From: Bradyrhizobium sp. Ai1a-2
GTDB taxonomy: Bacteria > Pseudomonadota > Alphaproteobacteria > Rhizobiales > Xanthobacteraceae
DNA length: 64,000 nt
Assembly: GCF_000426245.1 (NCBI RefSeq)
Contig: NZ_AUEZ01000038.1
Location: 1-64,000 of the forward strand
Direction: 5' to 3'
Shown here piece after piece: positions 1-7,867 of this stretch (position 1 is its first letter; every line of letters starts with the position of its first letter). Under the pieces are notes generated by a model that ran no database searches, had not been told where the DNA came from, and worked only from the letters and a program-made list of their open reading frames with translations. The position numbers and the translations under genes were made by a program.

Positions 1-2
1 GG

Positions 3-324
3 CTCGGTCACTACGAAGGACGCGGTTGGCGTGGCTTCCATCATCACGCAACCCTGTGCATCGCAGCTTACGGCTTTCTGATCGCCGAACGGGCGACGAT
101 TCCCCCCTCACGACCTCGTTCCGCCGCGCCGGTCCAGGTACCTCCCTTACCCGACAATTATCGACCCAGAGGCTCCGCCCGCGCGGCCTGAGCGCCACAT
201 CCCAAACTCGATCGCAACCATGCGCATGCGCCTGATCCAGGCGCTCATCAAAACCTTACCGCGATGTCCTTGTTGCGGCGGCGTCGCTGCTTCAAAGGGA
301 CGAAGAAAACCCATGACGCAGTAA
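3..324 (+). pseudogene. IS701-family transposase, 3' end only, frameshifted
   Basis: The frame beginning at base 3 reads a transposase C-terminal segment containing HYEGRGWRGFHHHATL and then IAAYGFLIAER, typical of IS701-family (DDE) transposases. That frame stops at 189-191. The expected end of the family (PERHIPNSIATMRMRL, then a CPCC cysteine motif) continues in the next frame and stops at 322-324. One extra base near position 177 would explain the change, so the gene appears frameshifted. The 5' part lies outside the window, so I cannot say whether the element is otherwise intact. No terminal inverted repeat or target duplication could be recognised downstream. Family assignment rests on remembered motifs. 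Confidence 0.72.
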
Positions 325-339
325 GATTAGCGTAGCATA

Positions 340-403
340 GTCCGCCGATGGTCAGGCGAACGGCGCGGCGGATTACGCCTTCGGCTAATCCGCCCTACGT
401 TTT
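340..403. repeat. intergenic palindrome (family G), terminator-like
   Basis: Contains GGCGGATTA (367-375) and its inverse complement TAATCCGCC (386-394), followed on the plus strand by TTTTT at 399-403. It lies between the transposase remnant and the convergent methyltransferase gene, so it may act as a terminator for plus-strand transcription. The wording resembles a repeat common in Bradyrhizobium intergenic DNA. Confidence 0.6.
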
Positions 404-405
404 TC

Positions 406-1077
406 TCAGCGTCGCGCCGAGACGATCGCGTAGCGGCGCTTCCAGGGCGTACCGTCGGGACGCGGCACGATCTCTTCGTAGTCCTCGATTCCGACCTGCC
501 CAAAGCCCGCCTGCCGGTGCAGCGCGACCACGGTCGCGGCATCGCGCGCACGGAAGCCGAACTCCTCGCGGACGAATGGCGGCGGCGTCTCCTGCGGGTC
601 GGGATTGACCGTGGCGACTACGCTCAGTCCATCAGGCCGCAAGATCCGACGCATCTCGGCAAGAGCACAGACCGGGTCGGGCCAGAAGTAGATGACGTTG
701 ACCGCGAAGACACGGTCGAAGCTTGCATCCGGATGGGGAATTTCCTCGGCGGACGCCAGCTCGAAGGCGGCGCGGCCGGATCGGACTACGTCGGCGTTGG
801 AAGCCTTCGCGGCCTCGACCATGGTCGCTGAGATATCAATGCCCGCATAGGAAAGATCGTGCGCGCGAGAAAGCAACTCGGGCAGCAGCTTGCCATTGCC
901 GAAACCGATCTCGAGGATGCGGTCACCGCTCCGAAGCTGCAGGCTTTGGTAGACCGCCGAGGTTATGGCGGCATTGATCTGGTTCAGCCTCTCGCTGATG
1001 GCGATGCCGGCTTCGCCCTCCGGCTTGCCGAGTAATCGCGCCATTTCCGATGGCGGCAAGGAATTGATATCGACCAC
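406..1077 (-). CDS. class I SAM-dependent methyltransferase
   Basis: Protein of about 223 residues with the SAM-binding motif I ILEIGFGNGKLL, the later DRVFAVNVIYFW segment and a Methyltransf_11-type fold (UbiE/COQ5-like). The substrate cannot be read from sequence. The chosen start is GTG at 1077, because AGGAGG sits five bases upstream; an ATG at 1044 is the alternative. The reading frame stays open further upstream, but that part reads as arginine-rich antisense and is rejected. It follows livF on the same strand after 110 bases and may be the last gene of the transporter operon or independent of it. Confidence 0.8.
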   Translation of the reverse strand: MVDINSLPPSEMARLLGKPEGEAGIAISERLNQINAAITSAVYQSLQLRSGDRILEIGFGNGKLLPELLSRAHDLSYAGIDISATMVEAAKASNADVVRSGRAAFELASAEEIPHPDASFDRVFAVNVIYFWPDPVCALAEMRRILRPDGLSVVATVNPDPQETPPPFVREEFGFRARDAATVVALHRQAGFGQVGIEDYEEIVPRPDGTPWKRRYAIVSARR

Positions 1078-1187
1078 ACTCACCTCCTGATGCCGCCGGA
1101 ATGTGAGCGAGCGATCAGGTGCACGCAAGCGATTACCGGCCACTCGCGGTCTTTTGAGCATGCGCGAGGCGTTCTCGCGAGCGCTCG

Positions 1188-1892
1188 TCACAAACCGAGA
1201 TAAGCCTTGCGCACGTCGGGATTGGTGCTGATCTCGGCCGCCGGTCCCTTCATCAGCACGCGGCCGGTCTGCAGGATGTAGGCGCGGTCGGCGATCTCCA
1301 AGCATTCGGCCATGCGCTGCTCGACGATCAGCACCGTCAGACCGGTGTCGCGGATGCGCTTGACCGCCTGGAAGATCTCGTCGACCAGCTTTGGCATGAT
1401 GCCCTGCGACGGCTCGTCGAGCATCAACAGCCGTGGGCGGGTCATCAACGCGCGGCCGATCGCGAGCATCTGCTGCTCACCGCCGGACAGCGTCTCGGCG
1501 CGCTGCTCCAGCCGTTCCGAGAGACGCGGGAACAATTTGAACACGAGATCCAGCGGCTCGTCGCGGTTAGCTTCGCTGCGGTAGAGATAGCTGCCGAGAC
1601 GAAGATTGTCGCGCACCGAAAGGCGTGGAAACAGCCGGCGATTTTCCGGCACGAAGGCGATGCCGCCGGCGGTGATCATATGCTGCGGCTTGCCGTCGAT
1701 CCGCGCGCCGTCGAAGCTGATGGTGCCCGAGCGCGGGCGCTCGGCGCCGGCGATCGATTTCAGCAATGTCGACTTGCCGGCCCCGTTGGCGCCGGCGACG
1801 CAGACGATCTCGCCCTTGGCGACCTCGATCGAGACGGCGGAGATCGCAACCAGCCCCTGATAGGCGGTGGTGATTTCATGCACCGACAGCAT
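1188..1892 (-). CDS. livF: branched-chain amino-acid-type ABC transporter ATPase, LivF
   Basis: ATP-binding subunit of a high-affinity branched-chain amino acid (HAAT) family importer, acting on the cytoplasmic face. Walker A GANGAGKST, signature LSGGEQQML and Walker B LLMLDEPSQG are all present; about 234 residues is normal for LivF. The start is taken as ATG 1892, which overlaps the end of livG by 17 bases; a TTG four codons upstream is less likely. It is the fourth transporter gene after the binding protein, livH, livM and livG. Relatives of this family carry amino acids, amides or urea, so the true substrate is open. Confidence 0.9.
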   Translation of the reverse strand: MLSVHEITTAYQGLVAISAVSIEVAKGEIVCVAGANGAGKSTLLKSIAGAERPRSGTISFDGARIDGKPQHMITAGGIAFVPENRRLFPRLSVRDNLRLGSYLYRSEANRDEPLDLVFKLFPRLSERLEQRAETLSGGEQQMLAIGRALMTRPRLLMLDEPSQGIMPKLVDEIFQAVKRIRDTGLTVLIVEQRMAECLEIADRAYILQTGRVLMKGPAAEISTNPDVRKAYLGL

Positions 1893-2607
1893 GACGATCC
1901 CCAAGATAGGCGGTAATGACCTTCGGATCGCGGACGACCTCGGACGGCTTGCCCTCGACCAAAACCTTGCCGAGGTCGAGCACGATGGCGCGGTCGACGA
2001 GCGGCATCACGATCTCCATGACGTGCTCCACCATCAGCACGGTGACGCCGGTCTCGCGCACCTTGCGCACCAGTTCGACGCCGGTCTTGGCCTCCACCGG
2101 CGTCAGACCGGTCAGCACTTCATCGAGCAGCAGCAGTTTCGGCTCCGTCGCGAGCGCGCGCGCCACTTCGAGACGCCGCTTTTCGGACGGTACCAGATCA
2201 CTCGCGAGCACGTTGGCGCGCGCAGCCAGCCCGCAGAATTCCAGCACATCATAGGCCTTGCGGCGCGCTACGCGCATCACAGTGTTGCGGATCAGCGCGC
2301 CGACGATGACGTTGTCGATGACCGTCATGGTCTCGAAGCTTTTCACGACCTGGAAGGTGCGGCCGATGCCGCGCTGGCAACGTTCCGCCGCCCGCATTCC
2401 GGTGACGTCTTCGCCGTCGAACCAGATCGAGCCCTGGGTCGGCGGCAGCACGCCGGCGATCAGGTTGAACAGGGTCGACTTGCCGGCGCCGTTCGGCCCG
2501 ATCAGCCCGACGATCTCGCCACGGCCGACCGAGATCGAGACGTCGCTGTTGGCGACGAGGCCGCCGAACCGCTGCCACACGCCACGGGTTTCCAGGAGCA
2601 CCGTCAT
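1876..2607 (-). CDS. livG: branched-chain amino-acid-type ABC transporter ATPase, LivG
   Basis: Second ATPase of the importer. It shows Walker A GPNGAGKST, a signature region around SEKRRLEVARALA and Walker B LLLLDEVLTGL, in about 243 residues. The signature lacks the usual LSGGQ wording, as is common for LivG. ATG 2607 overlaps the livM stop by four bases (ATGA), a sign of translational coupling. A longer open frame upstream is antisense to livM and was ignored. Confidence 0.9.
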   Translation of the reverse strand: MTVLLETRGVWQRFGGLVANSDVSISVGRGEIVGLIGPNGAGKSTLFNLIAGVLPPTQGSIWFDGEDVTGMRAAERCQRGIGRTFQVVKSFETMTVIDNVIVGALIRNTVMRVARRKAYDVLEFCGLAARANVLASDLVPSEKRRLEVARALATEPKLLLLDEVLTGLTPVEAKTGVELVRKVRETGVTVLMVEHVMEIVMPLVDRAIVLDLGKVLVEGKPSEVVRDPKVITAYLGDRHAVGA

Positions 2608-3596
2608 CGCACGGCCGCCTTGCGCCAAAAGAACTTGGGCCGTGCGAACAGGCTCACCAATCCCCGCGGCAGTGCGAGCGAGATCAGCACGATCAGCGTG
2701 CCATAGACGATCAGGTCCACGCCTCGTCCCGAACCGCCGATGAAGGATCGGGTCAGTTCGGTCAGCGGGATCAGGATCACAGCGCCAAGCACCGGTCCCC
2801 ACAGCGTGCCGATGCCACCGAGCACCGCAGGCAGCGCCATCAGAAGCGAGAACTGGAAACCCATCACGCTTTCAGGATCGATGTAGGACACGAACTGCGC
2901 ATAGAAGCTGCCGCCGACCGCGACCAGGAACGCGGACACCGCGGCCGCCCCCATCTTGGAATTGAACACGACGACGCCAAGGCTTTCGGCGGCGTCCGGA
3001 TTGTCCTTCACCGCGCGCCACCAATAGCCCCATTTGGAATCCTCCAGCCACCAGGTGACAAACCAGGCGACGCAGGCGAGCGCCAGCGCGAAATAGAAAT
3101 AGGGCAGCTTGCTACGCGTGAACTGGAATTTCAGCCAGCTATCGCCGCGCACCGGGATGTCGATGCCAAGGGCGGCACCTGCCCAGTCCCAGTTCTGGAT
3201 CAGCAGCAGCCCGATCTCGGCGATGACGATGGTGGCGATGACGAAATAGTGCCCGCGCAGGCGGAAGCAGGGATAGCCGAGCGCCATCGCGATCAGCGCC
3301 GACAGCACGCCGCCGGCGAGCATGCCGAACCAGGGCAGCACGCCGAACTTGGTGAACAACAGTGCGGTCGTATAGGCCCCGAGCCCGAAATAGAGCGCGT
3401 GGCCGAGCGAGATCTGCCCGCAATAGCCGGACAGGATGTTCCAGCTCTGCGACAGCGCCGCATACATCAGTGTCAGCACCATGACGTTCTGGACGTAGAC
3501 GTCCTTGACGAACAACGGCACCAGTGCGGCGACGGCCGCAAGACAAAAGGCGACGATCAACTCGCGGCGGCGGCGCCTGGCGAAATCCTTGTCCAT
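2604..3596 (-). CDS. livM: branched-chain amino-acid-type ABC permease, LivM
   Basis: Inner-membrane permease of about 330 residues with multiple hydrophobic segments. It carries the LivM hallmarks SQSWNILSGYCGQISLGHA near the N-terminus and GGIGTLWGPVLGA near the C-terminus. The start is ATG 3596, which shares one base with the livH stop (TGATG); a GTG one codon earlier is possible. It pairs with LivH to form the transmembrane channel. Confidence 0.9.
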   Translation of the reverse strand: MDKDFARRRRRELIVAFCLAAVAALVPLFVKDVYVQNVMVLTLMYAALSQSWNILSGYCGQISLGHALYFGLGAYTTALLFTKFGVLPWFGMLAGGVLSALIAMALGYPCFRLRGHYFVIATIVIAEIGLLLIQNWDWAGAALGIDIPVRGDSWLKFQFTRSKLPYFYFALALACVAWFVTWWLEDSKWGYWWRAVKDNPDAAESLGVVVFNSKMGAAAVSAFLVAVGGSFYAQFVSYIDPESVMGFQFSLLMALPAVLGGIGTLWGPVLGAVILIPLTELTRSFIGGSGRGVDLIVYGTLIVLISLALPRGLVSLFARPKFFWRKAAVR

Positions 3597-4474
3597 CACA
3601 TCGACCCGAACAGGCCGCGCGGGCGGACGAAGACGACGAGCAGATAGACCGCGTAAATGCCGACCGATTTCAGCGACGGCGGCAGGATCAGCGCGGTGGT
3701 CGCCTCGACCAGGCCGACGATGATGCCGCCGGCGAAGGCGCCGAACACGCTGCCGAAGCCGCCGAGCGCCACCGTGACATAGGCGATCAGCGCAAAGGAC
3801 GCGCCGACGTCGGGATAGACATAGAAGAAGATCGCCATGATCGCGCCGGCGAGACCAACCAGCGCCGCGCCCAGCCCCCAGCCGAGCGCGAACACCCGGT
3901 TCTTGTCGATGCCGACCAGCGCAACCGCGCCGGCGTCCTCACGCGTTGCTTCCAGCGCGCGGCCGAAATCGGTGCGGTGGATGAAGAAGTACAGCCCCGC
4001 GAAGGCCGCGATCGACACCAGCGCGCCGACGAGCTGCGGCTCCGGCAGGAAGATGCCGCCAACCGAGATGGTCTTGCCGCCAAGCCAGGAATTGGTGACG
4101 CTGCGATAGTCCGGCGTGAAGAAGAACTGCGCCAGTCCGCGCATCACGATGGCAAGGCCGAAGGTCGAGAAGATCTGCACCATGCCGGCATTGGCCTTGG
4201 CGCGCACGGCAAAGCGCACGATCAATAGATAGACCACCGCCCCGAACACGAACAGCGCCGCCGCCACCAATGGCGCCGACAACAGCGGGTCGATCGCGAA
4301 GAACGCGAACAGGAAGAATGTCGCGTACATCGCAATCATCAGGAACTCGCCATGGGCGAAGTTCACGACGTCCATCAGGCCGAAGATCAGCGCCAGCCCG
4401 ACGGCGATCAGTCCGTAGAGCAGCCCCATCAGGAGGCCGCTCGCCAGCGACTGGATAATGGTCTCGGCTGTCAC
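3596..4474 (-). CDS. livH: branched-chain amino-acid-type ABC permease, LivH
   Basis: Inner-membrane permease of about 292 residues. GLIAVGLALIFGLMDVVNFAHGEF is the family's characteristic N-terminal region, and GGFGSVFGAFAGGIIVG the C-terminal one. The start is GTG 4474, preceded by GGAGAAA at suitable distance. An in-frame start at 4534 lies inside a palindromic repeat and gives an implausible arginine-rich leader, so it is rejected. It is separated from the upstream binding-protein gene by 172 bases holding that repeat. Confidence 0.88.
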   Translation of the reverse strand: MTAETIIQSLASGLLMGLLYGLIAVGLALIFGLMDVVNFAHGEFLMIAMYATFFLFAFFAIDPLLSAPLVAAALFVFGAVVYLLIVRFAVRAKANAGMVQIFSTFGLAIVMRGLAQFFFTPDYRSVTNSWLGGKTISVGGIFLPEPQLVGALVSIAAFAGLYFFIHRTDFGRALEATREDAGAVALVGIDKNRVFALGWGLGAALVGLAGAIMAIFFYVYPDVGASFALIAYVTVALGGFGSVFGAFAGGIIVGLVEATTALILPPSLKSVGIYAVYLLVVFVRPRGLFGSM

Positions 4475-4503
4475 TGCTGTTTCTCCGCACCGACCTCGCC
4501 ATC

Positions 4504-4586
4504 CGTCATTGCGAAGAGCGAAGCGACGAAGCAATCCACTGTTCGATCTCGTGGCGGCGTGGATTGCTTCGTTTTACTCGCAATGG
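4504..4586. repeat. palindromic repeat family A, copy 1
   Basis: Imperfect palindrome with left arm CGTCATTGCGAAGAGCGAAG and right arm ending CTTCG...CTCGCAATGG. It sits between the binding-protein gene and livH inside the transporter operon. Six long copies and one fragment of this family occur in the window. Confidence 0.85.
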
Positions 4587-4646
4587 CGGAACGTGCAGTT
4601 ATCATCGAGTCCAAGATCACGATAGTTCTTCCCCCGCCCGCGCCGC

Positions 4647-5891
4647 TTACTTCATCGGCCAGACGGCTTCGGCGACCGCCGCCTGCGGCGGGAAGATCGT
4701 GACGAACTTGCCGCCGACATATTGCAGCAGCACCGGATCGGCGTCGTTGTTCTGGCCCATGTCGTCGAACTTCACGCGCTTCCAGGGCATGATGGTCGTC
4801 TCGCCCGGCATATCGGTCGCAACTAGCGCCTCGCGGATCTTCTCGCCATCGGTGGACTTGGCGCGATTGATGGCGTCGGCCATCACGATCAGGCCCATGA
4901 ACTGGCGCGACGAATAGTCGTTGAAGTCCTTGCCCGACTTCTCCTTGTACATCGCGTTGATCTTGCCGACCATCGGACGCTTGGCGGCGAGATCGAGCGA
5001 GAAGCTGCCGCGCGAGATCACGCCTTCGAGCTTGTCGCCGACCGCATCATACAGCGCCTTCTCGGAGAAGCCGGCGTCCTGCGCCACGATCGCGGGCGGC
5101 TTGTAGCCGAGCTCGGCCATGGTCTTCACCAGGAGGATGCCGTCGGTGGTGTAGCTCGAGGGCATCAGCACGTCGGCATTGCCGGCCTTGAGCTGCTGCA
5201 CTTCGGCCGACAGCGACGGCGAGTTGGCGCGGTACTTGATGTCGGCAACGATCTTGTAGCCGCGCTCGCGCGCGAGCTTGGTCTGCGCGTTGCCGGAGTC
5301 GGTGCCGAAGATTGTATCCTCATGGAACAGCGACAGCGTGTCGATCTTGGTGCCCTTCTTCTTCATCGCATCGAAGAAGTCGAACATCGCGGTCGAGAAC
5401 ATCTCGTCGTGAGGTGCTGCGCGGAAATAGAACTTCAGGCCGCGGCGATGCAGGCTCGGCGAGGAATTGTCGGCCGAGATGAAGGGGATCTGGTAGCGCT
5501 CGCAGATCTGGCTGACGGTGACGGCAACCGCGCTCTGGTAGGTGCCGACGATGGCGCAGACCTTCTCCTGCGTGATCAGGCGTTCGGCTTCGGCGCGGCC
5601 CTTCTGCGGATCGGCCTGGTGATCGGCGAACACGAGACGGACTTTTGCACCGCCGAGGCCGGACAGGCCCTCGCCCTTGGCCAGCGGCAGCTCGAAATCA
5701 TAGTTCTTGTTGATGATGTCGGCGGCGGTCTCGAATGCCTTCTGCGCGTCGACGCCGATCTGGGCGCTGGCGCCTGACAGCGGATAGATCACGCCGATCA
5801 CCACCTCACTGGTTTGCGCGCGCGCAGCGATCGGCGCGAGCGCGGCGGCAGCAGTGGCTCCAAGCAGCACATTACGGCGAGTGATCGTCAT
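4647..5891 (-). CDS. ABC transporter substrate-binding protein, branched-chain amino-acid type
   Basis: Periplasmic receptor of about 414 residues (Peripla_BP_6 type), the first gene of the liv-type operon. The N-terminus MTITRRNVLLGATAAAALAP followed by ARAQ looks like a signal peptide with a twin arginine, so Tat export is possible. The mature part opens with VVIGVIYPLSGASAQIG, the classic beginning of this family. The start is ATG 5891. The ligand cannot be told from sequence; neighbouring genes (DUF1445 and M20 hydrolase) suggest an amino-acid-like or N-carbamoyl compound rather than plain leucine. Confidence 0.9.
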   Translation of the reverse strand: MTITRRNVLLGATAAAALAPIAARAQTSEVVIGVIYPLSGASAQIGVDAQKAFETAADIINKNYDFELPLAKGEGLSGLGGAKVRLVFADHQADPQKGRAEAERLITQEKVCAIVGTYQSAVAVTVSQICERYQIPFISADNSSPSLHRRGLKFYFRAAPHDEMFSTAMFDFFDAMKKKGTKIDTLSLFHEDTIFGTDSGNAQTKLARERGYKIVADIKYRANSPSLSAEVQQLKAGNADVLMPSSYTTDGILLVKTMAELGYKPPAIVAQDAGFSEKALYDAVGDKLEGVISRGSFSLDLAAKRPMVGKINAMYKEKSGKDFNDYSSRQFMGLIVMADAINRAKSTDGEKIREALVATDMPGETTIMPWKRVKFDDMGQNNDADPVLLQYVGGKFVTIFPPQAAVAEAVWPMK

Positions 5892-5979
5892 CTGCGGAAA
5901 TTCCCCTATTGAACGAAGGCTATCGAATGAAACGGAAGACGGCTGCGGTAAAGCCTCAAGAAACGGCAAGCGCTGCCCT

Positions 5980-6798
5980 TTAGAGCACGGCCAACTGCTT
6001 GTTCCTGAGATCGGTAATCAACATCAGTCCCGGCGCGTGCGTGATCGCGAATGGCAGCTTTGCATTCGCGATTACCGCCTGCGGAGTCACGCCGCATGCC
6101 CAGAATACCGGTATCTCATCGGCTGCGACCGGAACCGGATCGCCGTAGTCGGGCTTCGCGATATCGTTGATGCCGATCAGATGCGGATGGCCGAGATGCA
6201 CCGGCGCGCCGTGCACGGACGGAAAACGCGAGGTGATCTGCACCGCGCGGATCGCATCGGCCGGCTTGAACGGACGCATCGACACCACCATCGGCCCCGC
6301 GAACGGGCCTGATGGGCTGCAGGCAATATTAGTGCGGTACATCGGCACCCGCACGTTGCGCTCGATGTGGCGGATCGGCAGCCCCTCGTCCATCAGCGCT
6401 TCCTCGAACGAGAACGAGCAGCCGAGCACAAACGCGACCAGATCATCGCGCCAGTGCTGCATGATGTCGGTCGGCTCCTCCGTCACCTCGCCGTCGCGCC
6501 AGACGCGATAGCGCGGCACATCGGTGCGGATGTCGAGGTCAAGGCCGAGCGCAGGGATGCGCGGGTCGCCAAGATCGGACATGCCGATGATCGGGCACGG
6601 CTTCGGGTTGAGCTGGCAGAAGCGGTGGAAAGCGCCGGCAAGCTTTTCCGGCAGAATGGCAAGATTGCCCTGGACGAAACCGTTGGCCACCCCGGCGGTG
6701 CTCGAAGCCATCCCGTCGCGGTAGGCCAGCCGGGCCTCTCGGCTCGGAAGCGTGGTGTCGGCGCCACCGGCTTGCTGCACTGCCGTAAAAACAGTCAT
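5980..6798 (-). CDS. putative hydro-lyase, DUF1445 (D-glutamate cyclase-like) family
   Basis: Protein of 272 residues matching the DUF1445 family: an early REARLAYRDG, FVQGNLAILP and FCQLNPKPCPI, then a central VAFVLGCSFSFEEAL and YRTNIAC. A related domain occurs in vertebrate D-glutamate cyclase, and bacterial members are annotated as putative hydro-lyases; the reaction here is unproven. It starts 88 bases upstream of the binding-protein gene on the same strand and is transcribed divergently from a LysR regulator across a palindromic operator. It is probably the first gene of the operon. Confidence 0.8.
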   Translation of the reverse strand: MTVFTAVQQAGGADTTLPSREARLAYRDGMASSTAGVANGFVQGNLAILPEKLAGAFHRFCQLNPKPCPIIGMSDLGDPRIPALGLDLDIRTDVPRYRVWRDGEVTEEPTDIMQHWRDDLVAFVLGCSFSFEEALMDEGLPIRHIERNVRVPMYRTNIACSPSGPFAGPMVVSMRPFKPADAIRAVQITSRFPSVHGAPVHLGHPHLIGINDIAKPDYGDPVPVAADEIPVFWACGVTPQAVIANAKLPFAITHAPGLMLITDLRNKQLAVL

Positions 6799-6872
6799 TA
6801 AATCGACCTGCCTAATATCTCAACAAGCGCAGCCAACACCAAGCGTGCTATAAAGTCTAATCTTCCTTTCTA

Positions 6873-6902
6873 ATCGAATTCGATAAATCCCATTTATCGA
6901 AT
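6873..6902. promoter_or_regulatory. palindromic operator between DUF1445 gene and lysR-type gene
   Basis: Two overlapping palindromes: ATCGAATTCGAT (6873-6884) and a larger one with perfect ten-base arms ATTCGATAAA (6878-6887) and TTTATCGAAT (6893-6902) around five bases. The site lies in the AT-rich 102-base divergent gap and is a natural binding site for the adjacent LysR-type regulator. It reaches the first proposed ATG of that gene. Confidence 0.75.
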
Positions 6903-7836
6903 GGGAAAAAAGCTTCCAATGCTTGATTTCAGGTCGATCGAAACGTTCCTCTGGGTGGTCAAGCTCGGAAGCTTCCGCGGGGCGGCACAGCGGCTCAACA
7001 CGACCCAGCCGGCGATCTCGCAGCGCATCGCCCAGCTCGAACGCGAGTTGGGCGTGAAGCTGCTCAACCGCGACCATCGGGTGGCCTCGCCGACGCCGAG
7101 CGGCCGGCAGATGATGGTCTATGCGGAGAAACTGATCGGGCTGCGCTCGGAAATGATGGCCGAGATCGGCGACCGCTCCGCGATGCGCGGCGTGCTGCGG
7201 CTCGGCGTCGCCGAGACCATCGTGCACACGTGGCTGACGCGCCTCGTCAAAAGCGTCAACGAGGTCTATCCGAACCTGTCGCTGGAAATCGAGGTCGACA
7301 TCACGCCGAACTTGAGCGCGCGGCTGCTCGCGCAAGAGATCGAGCTGGCCTTCGTGGTGGGGCCGCTGTCGGCCTCGGGCGTGCAGAGCCGCGTGCTCTG
7401 CGACTATCCGATCGGATTTCTGGCGAGCCCGGCGCTTGGTCTCGGCAATGGCACGGTGGCGCGGCACGAGCTGGCGCGCTTTCCGATGATCACCTTTCCC
7501 CGCAAGACAGTGCCTTATGAAAGTGTGCGCGCGGTGTTCGACCGGCCGGACTTGCCGCCGATCCGGCTGCACGCCAGCGCCTCGTTGGCAACCGTGATCC
7601 ACATGGCGGTCGAAGGGCTCGGCATTGCGGTCATCCCCTCCGCCATCGTCGAGAACGAACTCGCCGACGGACGGCTGCAACTGCTCGATACCGACATCAA
7701 GATGGCGCCCCTCACCTTCAACGCGAACTGGCTCACCTCCCCCGACATTGCCGCGGTCGAGCGCGTCGCCGACCTCGCGCACCAGATCGCGCAAGCGAGC
7801 CCGTCGGTTGACGAGGCGCTGCGGGCGCGTCATTGA
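6901..7836 (+). CDS. LysR-family transcriptional regulator
   Basis: DNA-binding regulator of about 311 residues. The winged helix-turn-helix is at roughly residues 7-66 (MLDFRSIETFLWVVKLGSF, AAQRLNTTQPAISQRIAQLE), followed by a LysR substrate-binding domain. The frame opens at ATG 6901, but this codon is part of the operator palindrome and has no ribosome site; ATG 6919 (MLDFRSIE...) matches the usual LysR N-terminus and may be the real start. It is divergent from the DUF1445-transporter unit and lies 31 bases ahead of the M20 hydrolase gene, so it plausibly controls both in response to a shared substrate. Confidence 0.88.
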   Translation: MGKKLPMLDFRSIETFLWVVKLGSFRGAAQRLNTTQPAISQRIAQLERELGVKLLNRDHRVASPTPSGRQMMVYAEKLIGLRSEMMAEIGDRSAMRGVLRLGVAETIVHTWLTRLVKSVNEVYPNLSLEIEVDITPNLSARLLAQEIELAFVVGPLSASGVQSRVLCDYPIGFLASPALGLGNGTVARHELARFPMITFPRKTVPYESVRAVFDRPDLPPIRLHASASLATVIHMAVEGLGIAVIPSAIVENELADGRLQLLDTDIKMAPLTFNANWLTSPDIAAVERVADLAHQIAQASPSVDEALRARH

Positions 7837-7867
7837 ACAAATTCCAGAACACGAATGGAACGAGCGC

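Noticed and set aside
26..235. 69-codon open frame at the left edge
   Set aside because: Out of frame with the transposase remnant; its sequence has no motif and overlaps the recognisable IS701 reading.
7625..7867. N-terminal extension of the M20 hydrolase frame
   Set aside because: It overlaps the lysR-type gene out of frame and is arginine/serine rich; ATG 7868 begins the family-like sequence.
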